From positions 1 through 64,000 of the forward strand of contig JBFHGR010000002.1 of the NCBI GenBank assembly GCA_041583015.1: a DNA stretch of 64,000 bases, written 5' to 3'. The notes under the pieces are model-generated. The model worked only from the letters and a program-made list of their open reading frames with translations. It was not told the DNA's origin and made no database searches. Source of the DNA: Parvicella sp041583015 (GTDB lineage: Bacteria > Bacteroidota > Bacteroidia > Flavobacteriales_D > Parvicellaceae). The position numbers were made by a program, and so were the translations under genes. This document shows, one piece after another, positions 34,634 through 43,446 of the stretch; position 1 is the stretch's first letter; each line of letters starts with the position of its first letter.

Positions 34634-35056
34634 ATGTACAAAATAATTTTACTAGCAGCCTGTGTAGCGTTACTAAGTTGTAGCACTAAAAACAATAACA
34701 CAACTCAAGCAAAAAACTCAGAATCCGCAGTGTCTACCAAAGAAAAAACAATTAAGCTAACTCCCTTACAGACGAAGTATACTGTTGCTGTAGGACAAAA
34801 GATGGAATATACTGCAAGTGTACATGGTTCTGTTGGAGCAACAACTAAGGTTACTACTGACGAAAGTATTGTTAAATTAATTGACACAGATTTTAAGTAT
34901 AACAATCCATCTAAAAGTGATATGCCTGGAGGAGACTCTGGTAAAAGAACATACACTTTTGAAGCTTTACAGCCAGGTATTGGTTCTTTAACAATAGTAG
35001 ACTCTTTCCAAGGGGAAGTACAAAACACTTACGAATTAGAAATTACTGTTGAGTAG
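34634..35056 (+). CDS. Lipoprotein with chagasin-like/Ig-like beta domain
   Basis: This 140-residue lipoprotein has signal 1-15 and lipobox LLSC (Cys16). An earlier in-frame Met at 34565 lies inside the upstream gene and is not used. The mature part is a beta-rich domain, with YTVAVGQKMEYTASVHGSVG, TDESIVKLIDTDF and FEALQPGIGSLTIVDSF. The layout resembles chagasin-type (I42) cysteine-protease inhibitors or Ig-like folds. Without a search the family is uncertain. A caspase is encoded 15 kb away, but no link is shown. Confidence 0.6.
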   Translation: MYKIILLAACVALLSCSTKNNNTTQAKNSESAVSTKEKTIKLTPLQTKYTVAVGQKMEYTASVHGSVGATTKVTTDESIVKLIDTDFKYNNPSKSDMPGGDSGKRTYTFEALQPGIGSLTIVDSFQGEVQNTYELEITVE

Positions 35057-35068
35057 ATCTTAAACAAA

Positions 35069-35110
35069 AAAAACTTCTAAATACATGTCTAGTGCATTAG
35101 AAGTTTTTTA
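35069..35110. terminator. Bidirectional terminator between convergent genes
   Basis: AAACTTCTAA pairs with TTAGAAGTTT across a 16-base loop, with an A run on one side and a T run on the other. It serves the lipoprotein gene and the convergent comB. Confidence 0.65.
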
Positions 35111-35130
35111 TTTTCTCTATAGTAAAATGC

Positions 35131-35853
35131 TTACATTTTCACCAAATACTTTCCTTTCTTAATTGGAATAACATTTGTTTGATTTGGCGTCAAGCAATAC
35201 TTGATATCCTCATTTAAGTTCAAATCACGTAACCTTCTTCTATGAGAAGACGCTTTCAAATACCCGTTGATATTCTCACTTGCAGACCTAAATAAATACT
35301 TTGCAGCAATAGATGAATCAAAATCACTTCTAAACTTACCACTTTCAAGTAATTTATCTACAAATGCTCCTGCACAAATAGTATCTTCCAAGCAAAATGT
35401 TTCTTTCCAGCCAGAGCCTAGTAACAATACATTTCGCTTTTGTTTGATTAGCCAATCACTTAAAGCATCTAAATTCAGTAGCGATCCGATAACAACAGTT
35501 TCTGCTTTTCGAGCCGTGTGAATAGCCATAGTGCCGTTTGTAGTAGTGATAACAATAGTTTCGCCCTTGTATTTTCCATCCACATACGATAGTGGCGAGT
35601 TTCCTAATGTAAATCCATCCACAATCTGACCTTTTCGCTCTGCTGCGACAATAAACCCTTTCTTTTTGTATTCTAACGCCTCTTCCAATGTGGCTACAGG
35701 AATCATTTTCTTAACACCACCTTCAAATGCTGCACACATAGCAGAAGTAGCACGAAGAACATCAATACAGACTACTATATCAACGTCTTCATTATATAAT
35801 TCATATGAACGAGGAGTGAAGCAAACTTCTACCCTTGGTTTTCCTTTAGGCAT
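35131..35853 (-). CDS. comB: 2-phosphosulfolactate phosphatase family protein (ComB-like)
   Basis: This 240-residue protein fits the ComB family: VEVCFTPRSYELY, VVCIDVLRATSAMCAAFEGG, PVATLEEALEYKKKGF, AAERKGQIVDGFTLGNSPLS, TIVITTTNGTMAIHTARKA and LLGSGWKETFCLEDTICAGA. ComB removes phosphate from 2-phosphosulfolactate in archaeal coenzyme M synthesis. Many bacteria carry homologues without the rest of that pathway, as here, so the substrate may be different (for example a sulfonate). It begins 2 bases after gcvT stops and shares its promoter. Confidence 0.85.
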   Translation of the reverse strand: MPKGKPRVEVCFTPRSYELYNEDVDIVVCIDVLRATSAMCAAFEGGVKKMIPVATLEEALEYKKKGFIVAAERKGQIVDGFTLGNSPLSYVDGKYKGETIVITTTNGTMAIHTARKAETVVIGSLLNLDALSDWLIKQKRNVLLLGSGWKETFCLEDTICAGAFVDKLLESGKFRSDFDSSIAAKYLFRSASENINGYLKASSHRRRLRDLNLNEDIKYCLTPNQTNVIPIKKGKYLVKM

Positions 35854-35855
35854 AA

Positions 35856-36938
35856 TTAGGCTTTATAAAATGGTAACTTAACAACTTTCGCTTTTACACT
35901 TTTATTTCTAATATCTAAGTATATTTCAGAACCTTCCGCTGTAAATTCGTTGTTTACATAACCTAATCCTATCGCTTTCTTCAATGATGGAGATTGCGTT
36001 CCCGAAGTTACTCTTCCTATGTTATTTCCTTCAGCATCAACGATGGAATAATCATGTCTTGGAATTCCTCTATCTATCATTTCAAACGCGACTAATTTCT
36101 TAGTAACTCCTGCTTCTTTTTGTTTTGCTAAATTATCACTATTGGTAAATTCCTTTGTAAATTTAGTAATCCACCCCAGACCTGCTTCAAATGGAGAAGT
36201 AGTATCATCAATATCATTACCATATAGACAGAATCCCATTTCTAATCTTAACGTATCTCTAGCAGCTAAACCAATCGGTTTAATACCAAACTCTTCACCT
36301 GCTTCAAAAACTTTTTTCCACACTTCTTCTGCAACTTCATTTGGAATATATAATTCAAAACCTCCACTACCAGTATAACCAGTTGCAGAAAGAATTACAT
36401 TATCAACTCCAGCAAACGTTCCTTTGGTAAAGTGGTAATATTTCACTTCAGATAAATTTACGTCTGTCAACTTTTGCAATGTTTCTGTAGCCTTTGGTCC
36501 TTGAACCGCCAATAAAGACATTGAATCAGAAATATCTGTCATTTCTACACCAAAAGTATTGTGTGATTTAATCCAATTCCAATCTTTTTCAATGTTAGAT
36601 GCATTAACAACCAATAAATACTCTTCATCAGACATTTTATAAACCAACAAATCATCCACAATACCACCATCATTATTGGGTAGACAAGAATACTGCGCTC
36701 TACCATCATATAATTTTGAAGCATCATTAGTAGTTACCTTTTGAATTAAATCCAATGCCTTTGGACCTCTCAAAATAAATTCCCCCATATGAGAAACATC
36801 AAAAACCCCTACTCCAGTTCTCACTGTTTCATGTTCTGCGTTTACCCCTTCATATTGAACAGGCATATTGTAACCTGCAAATGGTACCATCTTAGCGCCT
36901 AATGATTCATGTATATGTGATAATGCTGTATTTTTCAT
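35856..36938 (-). CDS. gcvT: Glycine cleavage system aminomethyltransferase (T protein)
   Basis: This 360-residue enzyme moves the one-carbon unit from the H protein to tetrahydrofolate and releases ammonia. Family segments include KMVPFAGYNMPVQYEGV, GVGVFDVSHMGEFIL, GIVDDLLVYKM, YTGSGGFELYIPN, GLAARDTLRLEMGFCLYGND and GIPRHDYSI. The start is ATG at 36938. The longer frame to 36971 runs into the promoter and is not used. The other gcv genes are not adjacent. comB follows. Confidence 0.96.
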   Translation of the reverse strand: MKNTALSHIHESLGAKMVPFAGYNMPVQYEGVNAEHETVRTGVGVFDVSHMGEFILRGPKALDLIQKVTTNDASKLYDGRAQYSCLPNNDGGIVDDLLVYKMSDEEYLLVVNASNIEKDWNWIKSHNTFGVEMTDISDSMSLLAVQGPKATETLQKLTDVNLSEVKYYHFTKGTFAGVDNVILSATGYTGSGGFELYIPNEVAEEVWKKVFEAGEEFGIKPIGLAARDTLRLEMGFCLYGNDIDDTTSPFEAGLGWITKFTKEFTNSDNLAKQKEAGVTKKLVAFEMIDRGIPRHDYSIVDAEGNNIGRVTSGTQSPSLKKAIGLGYVNNEFTAEGSEIYLDIRNKSVKAKVVKLPFYKA

Positions 36939-36968
36939 AGAATTTTTGTTTTTAATATATAAGTATTG

Positions 36969-36976
36969 CAAATTTA
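36969..36976 (-). promoter_or_regulatory. TAnnTTTG promoter of gcvT-comB
   Basis: The minus strand reads TAAATTTG, an exact match, 30 bases before the ATG at 36938. Confidence 0.65.
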
Positions 36977-37104
36977 ATCATCCTAATGAACTTGCTTAAT
37001 TTTGAGTAAGATTTTTTCGAAGTATTAAAACATTTAAATCTATTTATGGAATTTGAATGTTATTGTAATTTTCCAATACAGTTAAACGATTAAAGAGTAT
37101 TGCT

Positions 37105-37112
37105 TACATTTG
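37105..37112 (+). promoter_or_regulatory. TAnnTTTG promoter of the MtfA-like gene
   Basis: TACATTTG, an exact match, 34 bases before ATG 37147. Confidence 0.6.
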
Positions 37113-37146
37113 ATGAGATATAATTGTAGTAAATAAAAACTTCTGA

Positions 37147-37947
37147 ATGCCTATCATCATCGTAATACTTTCATTTTTATTAATTGGATTTCTGATATTC
37201 AAACTAAACCCAAAAAAACAAAAAGAATGGATTTTACCTAGCGAATCATTCCCTGAAAAGTGGAAAACTATTCTAATCGATCAAATTGCTTTTTATAGGT
37301 CATTAACAGAAGATGAGAAAAAAAGATTTGAATATAAAGTACATGAGTTTCTCTTAAATTGTAGCATTACAGGAGTAAGAACTAACATAACCGACCTAGA
37401 TAGAATATTAGTTGCGGCTAGTGCCATCATCCCCATTTTTAGTTTCCCAAATTGGAAGTATTACAACCTTAAAGAAGTGCTAATTTACCCAACTATGTTT
37501 AATGATAAATTTGAAACCGAAGGGTCCGAAAGAAGAATAATGGGCATGGTGGGCAATCAATATATGGATGGGCACATGATCCTATCTCAACAATCTTTGA
37601 AACACGGATTTCAAAATGAAACAGACAAGAAAAACACAGCCATTCATGAGTTTGTTCATTTAATAGATAAAAAAGATGGCGCCATTGATGGAATACCAGA
37701 GATTTTAATGGAGAAACAATATGTTATACCTTGGTTAGACTTCATAAATAAAAAAATGAATGAGATTTATGAGGGAGAGTCTGATATCAATCCATATGCA
37801 GGAACTAATCAGGCAGAATTCTTCTCCGTGGCCAGTGAATACTTCTTTGAACGACCAAAATTGCTAAAGAAAAAGCATCCAGATTTATATGATCATTTGG
37901 AAAAATTATTTAGACAGGATATGTCAGAGAAAAATCTAAAAAAATGA
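37147..37947 (+). CDS. MtfA/M90-like zinc peptidase with membrane anchor
   Basis: This 266-residue protein has an N-terminal membrane helix (about 2-18) and a cytoplasmic zinc peptidase domain. HEFVH (residues 167-171) is the HExxH zinc site. The later segment NQAEFFSVASEYFFERP supplies the third ligand Glu, as in the MtfA (DgsA anti-repressor) family. Other family text is DEKKRFEYKVHEFLLN and YMDGHMILSQQSLKHGF. E. coli MtfA binds the sugar-transport repressor Mlc, but that partner is unlikely here, so the substrate is unknown. It overlaps the next gene by 4 bases (ATGA). Confidence 0.88.
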   Translation: MPIIIVILSFLLIGFLIFKLNPKKQKEWILPSESFPEKWKTILIDQIAFYRSLTEDEKKRFEYKVHEFLLNCSITGVRTNITDLDRILVAASAIIPIFSFPNWKYYNLKEVLIYPTMFNDKFETEGSERRIMGMVGNQYMDGHMILSQQSLKHGFQNETDKKNTAIHEFVHLIDKKDGAIDGIPEILMEKQYVIPWLDFINKKMNEIYEGESDINPYAGTNQAEFFSVASEYFFERPKLLKKKHPDLYDHLEKLFRQDMSEKNLKK

Positions 37948-38549
37948 AATTTTACAAAAAAATATTTGCCGATAAATATGATTCGTTTATGTCGAGTATC
38001 GAAACTTCATTTCATGAAATTAGAGCTGAATTAATCGGCAATCTACAAGGCGAGATTCTAGACGTAGGTTCTGGCACTGGTGTCAATTTTGAACATTACA
38101 ATGCTAATGCAAATGTCATAGCAGTTGAACCCTCTGCTTTTATGCTGGAAAAGGCTAAAGCAAAATTACCCGCTAAGGCAAATATCACCACTTACAACAT
38201 GAGTGTTACTGACAATCAAATGGATTCAATTATTACTAAACATTCATTAGATTATGTTGTATGTACTTTGGTATTGTGCACCATTCCCAATCAACATTTA
38301 GCACTAAAAAAATTCAAAGAATGGTTAAAACCAACAGGTAAATTAATCATCTTGGAACACATTCATGCCGAAAAAAAAACAAACCGACTTTTGCACAATA
38401 TAGCAAATCCCGCTTGGAAAGTTGTTGGCGATGGCTGCAATATAAATAGAGATACAGATGTTTTCATCAAAAAAGCTGGATTTAAGATGGAAAGTGAGCA
38501 ATACTTTAAAAAGACACTACGTTTTTATCAAGGTATTTTTACTGTTTAA
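37944..38549 (+). CDS. Class I SAM-dependent methyltransferase
   Basis: This 201-residue protein has Rossmann motif I GEILDVGSGTGVNFEHY (about residues 31-47), VIAVEPSAFML as the acidic-end strand, then YVVCTLVLCTIP and LKPTGKLIILEHIHAE. The C-terminal region with GDGCNINRDTD resembles small-molecule methyltransferases of the UbiE/METTL7 type. It overlaps the MtfA-like peptidase gene by 4 bases and is translationally coupled to it. The substrate is unknown. Confidence 0.88.
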   Translation: MKFYKKIFADKYDSFMSSIETSFHEIRAELIGNLQGEILDVGSGTGVNFEHYNANANVIAVEPSAFMLEKAKAKLPAKANITTYNMSVTDNQMDSIITKHSLDYVVCTLVLCTIPNQHLALKKFKEWLKPTGKLIILEHIHAEKKTNRLLHNIANPAWKVVGDGCNINRDTDVFIKKAGFKMESEQYFKKTLRFYQGIFTV

Positions 38550-38557
38550 AACAAATT

Positions 38558-41500
38558 TTAAACTAGTTCTCCCCCATTCTCTCCACTTCCAGGTCCAATG
38601 GTAATCACTTGATTTGCTACCTCAATCAACGCTGAATTATGTTCTATAAAAAGAACTGTATTTCCTCGCGCTACAATGGATTGAAATAATTTTATTAAGG
38701 TTTGTATATCAAAATAGTGTAGTCCAATACTTGGTTCATCAAAAAGATATAAAGTAGTTCCTTTGCTCTTCTGCATTAAAGAAGCCGCTAACTTCAACCG
38801 TTGAGTTTCTCCACCAGATAAGGTATTTCCTGCTTGTCCAAGAATTAAATGTCCAACCCCTACATCTTTCAATATATTTAATTTCTCAATAATTGAACTT
38901 GAATCAAAAAACACTAATGCTTCCTGCACAGTCATTTGCAATATATCTCCAATAGAGCAATCCTTAATTTTGCATTTGAGTACAGTTCTGTTATACCTCA
39001 TGCCTTTACAACTATCGCAAGTCAACCAAATATCACTCATAAAGTCCATACTCGTTTTTACTTTCCCTAGTCCAGCACAAATTTTACATTTACCATTTTT
39101 ACTTTGGTAAGAGAAATCCGCTTTTTTTAGTCCCGCTTTTTTAGCACCTTCTGTTTTGGAGAATTCAAGTTTTAGTTGATCTATAATTCCGGTGTACGTA
39201 ACAGGTGTACTTGTTCTACTTTGCATTAATGGAGTTTGATCCATCAATAAAACTTCTTCAAATTGATCCATTCCAAGCACCTCATCACAAAATACATTTC
39301 TATTCTTTTGCCAAGATTTGAACAACACCTCTCTTATTAAACTAGTTTTTCCACTTCCAGAAACACCAGTTACTGCTATTATTTGTTGAGCATAAAAATC
39401 TACATCAATATGCTTAAGGTTATTAGCAAATGCTCCCCTAACACCAAATTTTGCTCCCCGTTTTATTTGTTTTTTTTCAATGGCATTTTTCCTATTGTTC
39501 AGCAATCGGTATGTCACTGAATCCACTACAGAAGAAATATTTTCTAGTTTTCCTTGATAGATTATCTCCCCTCCTAGCCTGCCTGCACCTGGTCCCATTT
39601 CAATAACATAATCTGCCGTTTGAATAAACAATGGGTCATGCTCTACTACTATGACAGTATTGCCATTGGCAACAATACGTTTCAATAAATTGGACAAAAC
39701 AATAACTTGTGCACTATCTAAACCAATGGTTGGTTCATCTAACACATAAATCACTCCGTACAAATGTGTGGACAATTGCCCTGCCAATGTTACTCGCTGA
39801 CGCTCTCCACCAGACAAAGAATTTACTGCTCTATCCAAGGTTAAATAGCCTAATCCTAGATCTATAATAATCTGTAATGATTTTTTGACACCAGGTAAAA
39901 CAACTTGACTAATGGCTAAAATTACATCATCAACCTTCGCTTCAATACCCTTTATTAATTCCAAACAAGATGTAATACTCAGTCGTGTTAATTCGTGAAT
40001 ATTTTTCTCTAAAAAAGTCGTATTTAACAACGCTGGTTTTAATCTACTTCCTCGACACTCTGTACATTCCACCTCATGCAATAGTTCTTCTACATTCTTG
40101 GTGTTCTTATTATGCAAAGTTCGTTGATACTCATCGTCAATATAATTACACAATCCTAACCATTTGGCCTGTAATTTTTGTACTCCTGTTCTTGATTTAG
40201 TAACATATTCCCAAGAAACATCCCACAAAGTTTCTCCTGTTCCATACAGAATAACATCTTTTATTTCTTTATCTAATTGACGCCATGGACGGTCCAAATT
40301 CCAATTGTTATTTTGAGCCGCTTCTCGCAATGTTGCCATAAACTGTCCTTTTGAATCTGCATAATATCCTATTGTTTTATTGGTAGATACCGCTCCTTCA
40401 AAAATGGATTTATCTTGATTTACAATAATAGCATCTGGATTGCATTTACGCTTTACACCAAGCCCTTCGCATGCTGGACATGCACCTAAATGATGATTGA
40501 AAGAAAAATGCTGCGCAGTGTAATTCTCTCCTTCGTGTTGGGATATCCTTGAATACAATAATCTAAAAGAATCATAAACACCTGATAATGTTCCTACCGT
40601 AGAACGTGTAGATGGCGCACCTCCTTTTCGATTGATCCCTATAGCAGGTCCCAAGCCTGAAAATGATGCTATTTCTGCCGAACTATTTTGCTGTAGGAAA
40701 CTTCTATTATAAGTGGATAATGACTCCGTAAACCTAGCATTTGCTTCCGAAAAAATAGTTTCATACACTAATGAGGTCTTACCACTTCCAGATAACCCAG
40801 TCACCACTGTCAATTGATTTTTAGGAATGCGAACATTGACATTTTTTAACCCATGTGTTGTAATACCATTCAATTCTATTTGGTTTGCAATGTTTGGAAT
40901 TGTTGCGGATTGTTTAATCTCTTTTCTAACTTTATGAAATTCATTTCTTGGAAATCCTTGATAAGTAACCTTCCCTCCTTCCTTTCCACACCTAGGACCT
41001 AATTCTATATGCCAATCACTATGTTGGATAATCAATTCATCTTGCTCGATACAAACAATTGTATTTCCTTTCTTTTTTATAGTATCAAATAACATCAATA
41101 AGGAATCGATGTCACTTGCATGTAGTCCGATACTTGGTTCTGTAATCACATAAAGTGTATCACCTGTATCTTTCTTTTGCAACTGGTTGGCAATTTTAAT
41201 TCTCTGTGCCTCACCACCAGAAAGCGTGGTAGAAGACTGACCTAAAGTTAAATACCCTAATCCTATTTCTTGCAATAAATGAAGTCCAAGTATTATCTTT
41301 TTATGATTCGCAAAAATCAATGCTGCTTCATTAATTGATAATTTGTAAATATCTGCTATTGATAAACTATTAAATTTTACTTCCAGTGTTTCCTTATTGA
41401 ATCTATCACCATTACAATCGCCACAAACTAATTCTACATTACCCAAAAAGTGCATGCCAATTTGAATTTTACCTGCTCCTTGGCAAGTTTCACAACGCCC

Positions 41501-43324
41501 TCCTTTGTTATTAAATGAAAAGCGAGATTTAGTGTATTTCCTTTTCTTAGATTCCGGTAAACTGACAAATAAATCTCGAATGTGATCTGACAAGCCCAAA
41601 TATGTAGCAGGGTTACTCCTTGGTGTTTTCCCTATAGGAGAATGATCGATAAAAATCAATTTATTAATCGCTTCTAAATTCTCATGAGCGTTCAATTTTA
41701 CTTGGCCTTCAACTTCTATTCCCAATTGCCGCTGTACTGCCCTTAACAATGTTTCTTTCACTAAACTAGTTTTCCCCACTCCCGACCGTCCACTTACTAC
41801 ATTAAGTTTACCTAATTGGAATGCAACATCTATATTTTTTAAATTCCTTTCCGAACAACCTATCAATCTAATGAACTTTCCATTGAATCTCTTTGGAATG
41901 AAAGTATCTTCATTCATTTTCTGAACTGCCCGGAAAGTAGGACTTACGTCAAATAATTGCTTGCTTTGAATGAACTTTTCAAATGCTCCATTAAAGATTA
42001 ATTCACCTCCATTAATTCCTGCTTGAGGTCCAATCTCTATGATATGATCTGCACTTGAAATAGTTTCCAAATCATGCTCCACCACAATAACTGTGTTTCC
42101 TTTCTTTACTAATTCCTTGAAGTGATGAATTAACTTTACATTCTCTTCTGAATTTAACCCGATACTTGGCTCGTCAAAAACATACAACACATCACTCAAT
42201 GGCACTAAAATTTGATTAGCCACTCTGATTCGCTGAATTTCACTTGCACTAAGTGATTTGGCAGAACGATCTATTGTTAAATGACCTATCCCCAAATCCT
42301 CCAACAACGCAATTTGTCTGGTTATTTTAGTTACAATTTCTTTGGCTACAGTTTTCCATTTATGATCCTCAATCCATGCTCTTAATTCATTTAGTTCCAT
42401 GGTTACCAACTCGGCAATGTTCTTACCCTGAACAGTAACACTCAATGCATCATCGTTTAGTCTTGTACCATTGCATGATTGGCAAGTAACCGCATGTACA
42501 TATTTTAAAATATTGGCATTTCTATCTCTTCTCAAAATATCAGACATGATAGGTATCATCCCTTTATAAAACCCTTCCTCTCTAGGTTTGGCTTTAATAC
42601 CTGTCCATTTCAATCGAGATTCTAGACTGTGCTTTCCAAATGGCACTTTGATCTTCTCACTACCATATAAAATTACATTTTGCTGTGCAGTGCTGAGTTC
42701 ATTCCAAGGAATATTCACATTAAAACCCTCTGCTTCGCAAACTTGATTGAGCACATCGATGGTCACTTGCGAATACATGATATATCCGTTAGGCAAGGTT
42801 GGCGCCAACGCCCCTTCACGAATAGACCTTCTTGGATAGATGATTAATTTATTCAAATCTATTTGCTCTTCTTTACCGATGCCATTGCATCGCTTGCACT
42901 TACCTGTCTCAGCATTGAAAGAAAATAATCCTCGCGTTAGTTGAATTTCCTTTTTTGTAGTGCCTGCTCTAGCAAATAACAAACGTAATAAGTCGTATAT
43001 ATCAGACATGGTTCCCACAGTAGATCGAGCATGCATTCCTGATGTACCTTGACCAATGGCTATAACAGGAGACAACCCTTCAATATTATCCACATCAGGG
43101 CGATTTAATTTACCTAAAAACTGACGTGCAAAAGATGGTAATGTTTCAAAATACCTACGCTGTCCTTCTTTGGCTATGATATCAAACACTAAACTAGATT
43201 TTCCGGATCCTGAAATCCCAGTCACCACAATAAACTTGTTGTGAGGAATTTTTAATGATATATTTTTTAAATTATTGGTTTTTGCCCCTTGAATTATAAT
43301 TTCTGAACGTTTGCTTGATGTCAT
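38558..43324 (-). CDS. Tandem UvrA-like ATPase with four ABC modules
   Basis: This 1588-residue protein is two UvrA-like halves in one chain (about 1-790 and 800-1588), with four ABC modules. Walker A sites lie near residues 36, 512, 845 and 1322 (GISGSGKS, GRSGVGKT, GLSGSGKT, GVSGSGKT). Signatures near 700, 1171 and 1502 read LSGGE, but the first near 358 reads SLSASEIQR. Each half keeps zinc-finger CxxC pairs. The UvrB-binding domain is missing: RLLFARAG runs within about 15 residues into LFSFNAETGKCKRC. Such UvrA relatives are linked to drug resistance or DNA-damage tolerance rather than to UvrABC excision, and the role here is inference. Confidence 0.9.
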   Translation of the reverse strand: MTSSKRSEIIIQGAKTNNLKNISLKIPHNKFIVVTGISGSGKSSLVFDIIAKEGQRRYFETLPSFARQFLGKLNRPDVDNIEGLSPVIAIGQGTSGMHARSTVGTMSDIYDLLRLLFARAGTTKKEIQLTRGLFSFNAETGKCKRCNGIGKEEQIDLNKLIIYPRRSIREGALAPTLPNGYIMYSQVTIDVLNQVCEAEGFNVNIPWNELSTAQQNVILYGSEKIKVPFGKHSLESRLKWTGIKAKPREEGFYKGMIPIMSDILRRDRNANILKYVHAVTCQSCNGTRLNDDALSVTVQGKNIAELVTMELNELRAWIEDHKWKTVAKEIVTKITRQIALLEDLGIGHLTIDRSAKSLSASEIQRIRVANQILVPLSDVLYVFDEPSIGLNSEENVKLIHHFKELVKKGNTVIVVEHDLETISSADHIIEIGPQAGINGGELIFNGAFEKFIQSKQLFDVSPTFRAVQKMNEDTFIPKRFNGKFIRLIGCSERNLKNIDVAFQLGKLNVVSGRSGVGKTSLVKETLLRAVQRQLGIEVEGQVKLNAHENLEAINKLIFIDHSPIGKTPRSNPATYLGLSDHIRDLFVSLPESKKRKYTKSRFSFNNKGGRCETCQGAGKIQIGMHFLGNVELVCGDCNGDRFNKETLEVKFNSLSIADIYKLSINEAALIFANHKKIILGLHLLQEIGLGYLTLGQSSTTLSGGEAQRIKIANQLQKKDTGDTLYVITEPSIGLHASDIDSLLMLFDTIKKKGNTIVCIEQDELIIQHSDWHIELGPRCGKEGGKVTYQGFPRNEFHKVRKEIKQSATIPNIANQIELNGITTHGLKNVNVRIPKNQLTVVTGLSGSGKTSLVYETIFSEANARFTESLSTYNRSFLQQNSSAEIASFSGLGPAIGINRKGGAPSTRSTVGTLSGVYDSFRLLYSRISQHEGENYTAQHFSFNHHLGACPACEGLGVKRKCNPDAIIVNQDKSIFEGAVSTNKTIGYYADSKGQFMATLREAAQNNNWNLDRPWRQLDKEIKDVILYGTGETLWDVSWEYVTKSRTGVQKLQAKWLGLCNYIDDEYQRTLHNKNTKNVEELLHEVECTECRGSRLKPALLNTTFLEKNIHELTRLSITSCLELIKGIEAKVDDVILAISQVVLPGVKKSLQIIIDLGLGYLTLDRAVNSLSGGERQRVTLAGQLSTHLYGVIYVLDEPTIGLDSAQVIVLSNLLKRIVANGNTVIVVEHDPLFIQTADYVIEMGPGAGRLGGEIIYQGKLENISSVVDSVTYRLLNNRKNAIEKKQIKRGAKFGVRGAFANNLKHIDVDFYAQQIIAVTGVSGSGKTSLIREVLFKSWQKNRNVFCDEVLGMDQFEEVLLMDQTPLMQSRTSTPVTYTGIIDQLKLEFSKTEGAKKAGLKKADFSYQSKNGKCKICAGLGKVKTSMDFMSDIWLTCDSCKGMRYNRTVLKCKIKDCSIGDILQMTVQEALVFFDSSSIIEKLNILKDVGVGHLILGQAGNTLSGGETQRLKLAASLMQKSKGTTLYLFDEPSIGLHYFDIQTLIKLFQSIVARGNTVLFIEHNSALIEVANQVITIGPGSGENGGELV

Positions 43325-43446
43325 ATCGTGAAATTAATAAAATAAGTTTTGAATACTAGTTCCTCAATAGATATTGAAAATTTATAAATCCATAATTTCA
43401 GTGAGATATTCTAAAACCATAAATAATAGTACAACTGAAATACAAT

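Noticed and set aside
38558..43324. Ordinary uvrA of nucleotide excision repair
   Set aside because: Both halves lack the UvrB-binding domain, and the length is almost twice that of UvrA.
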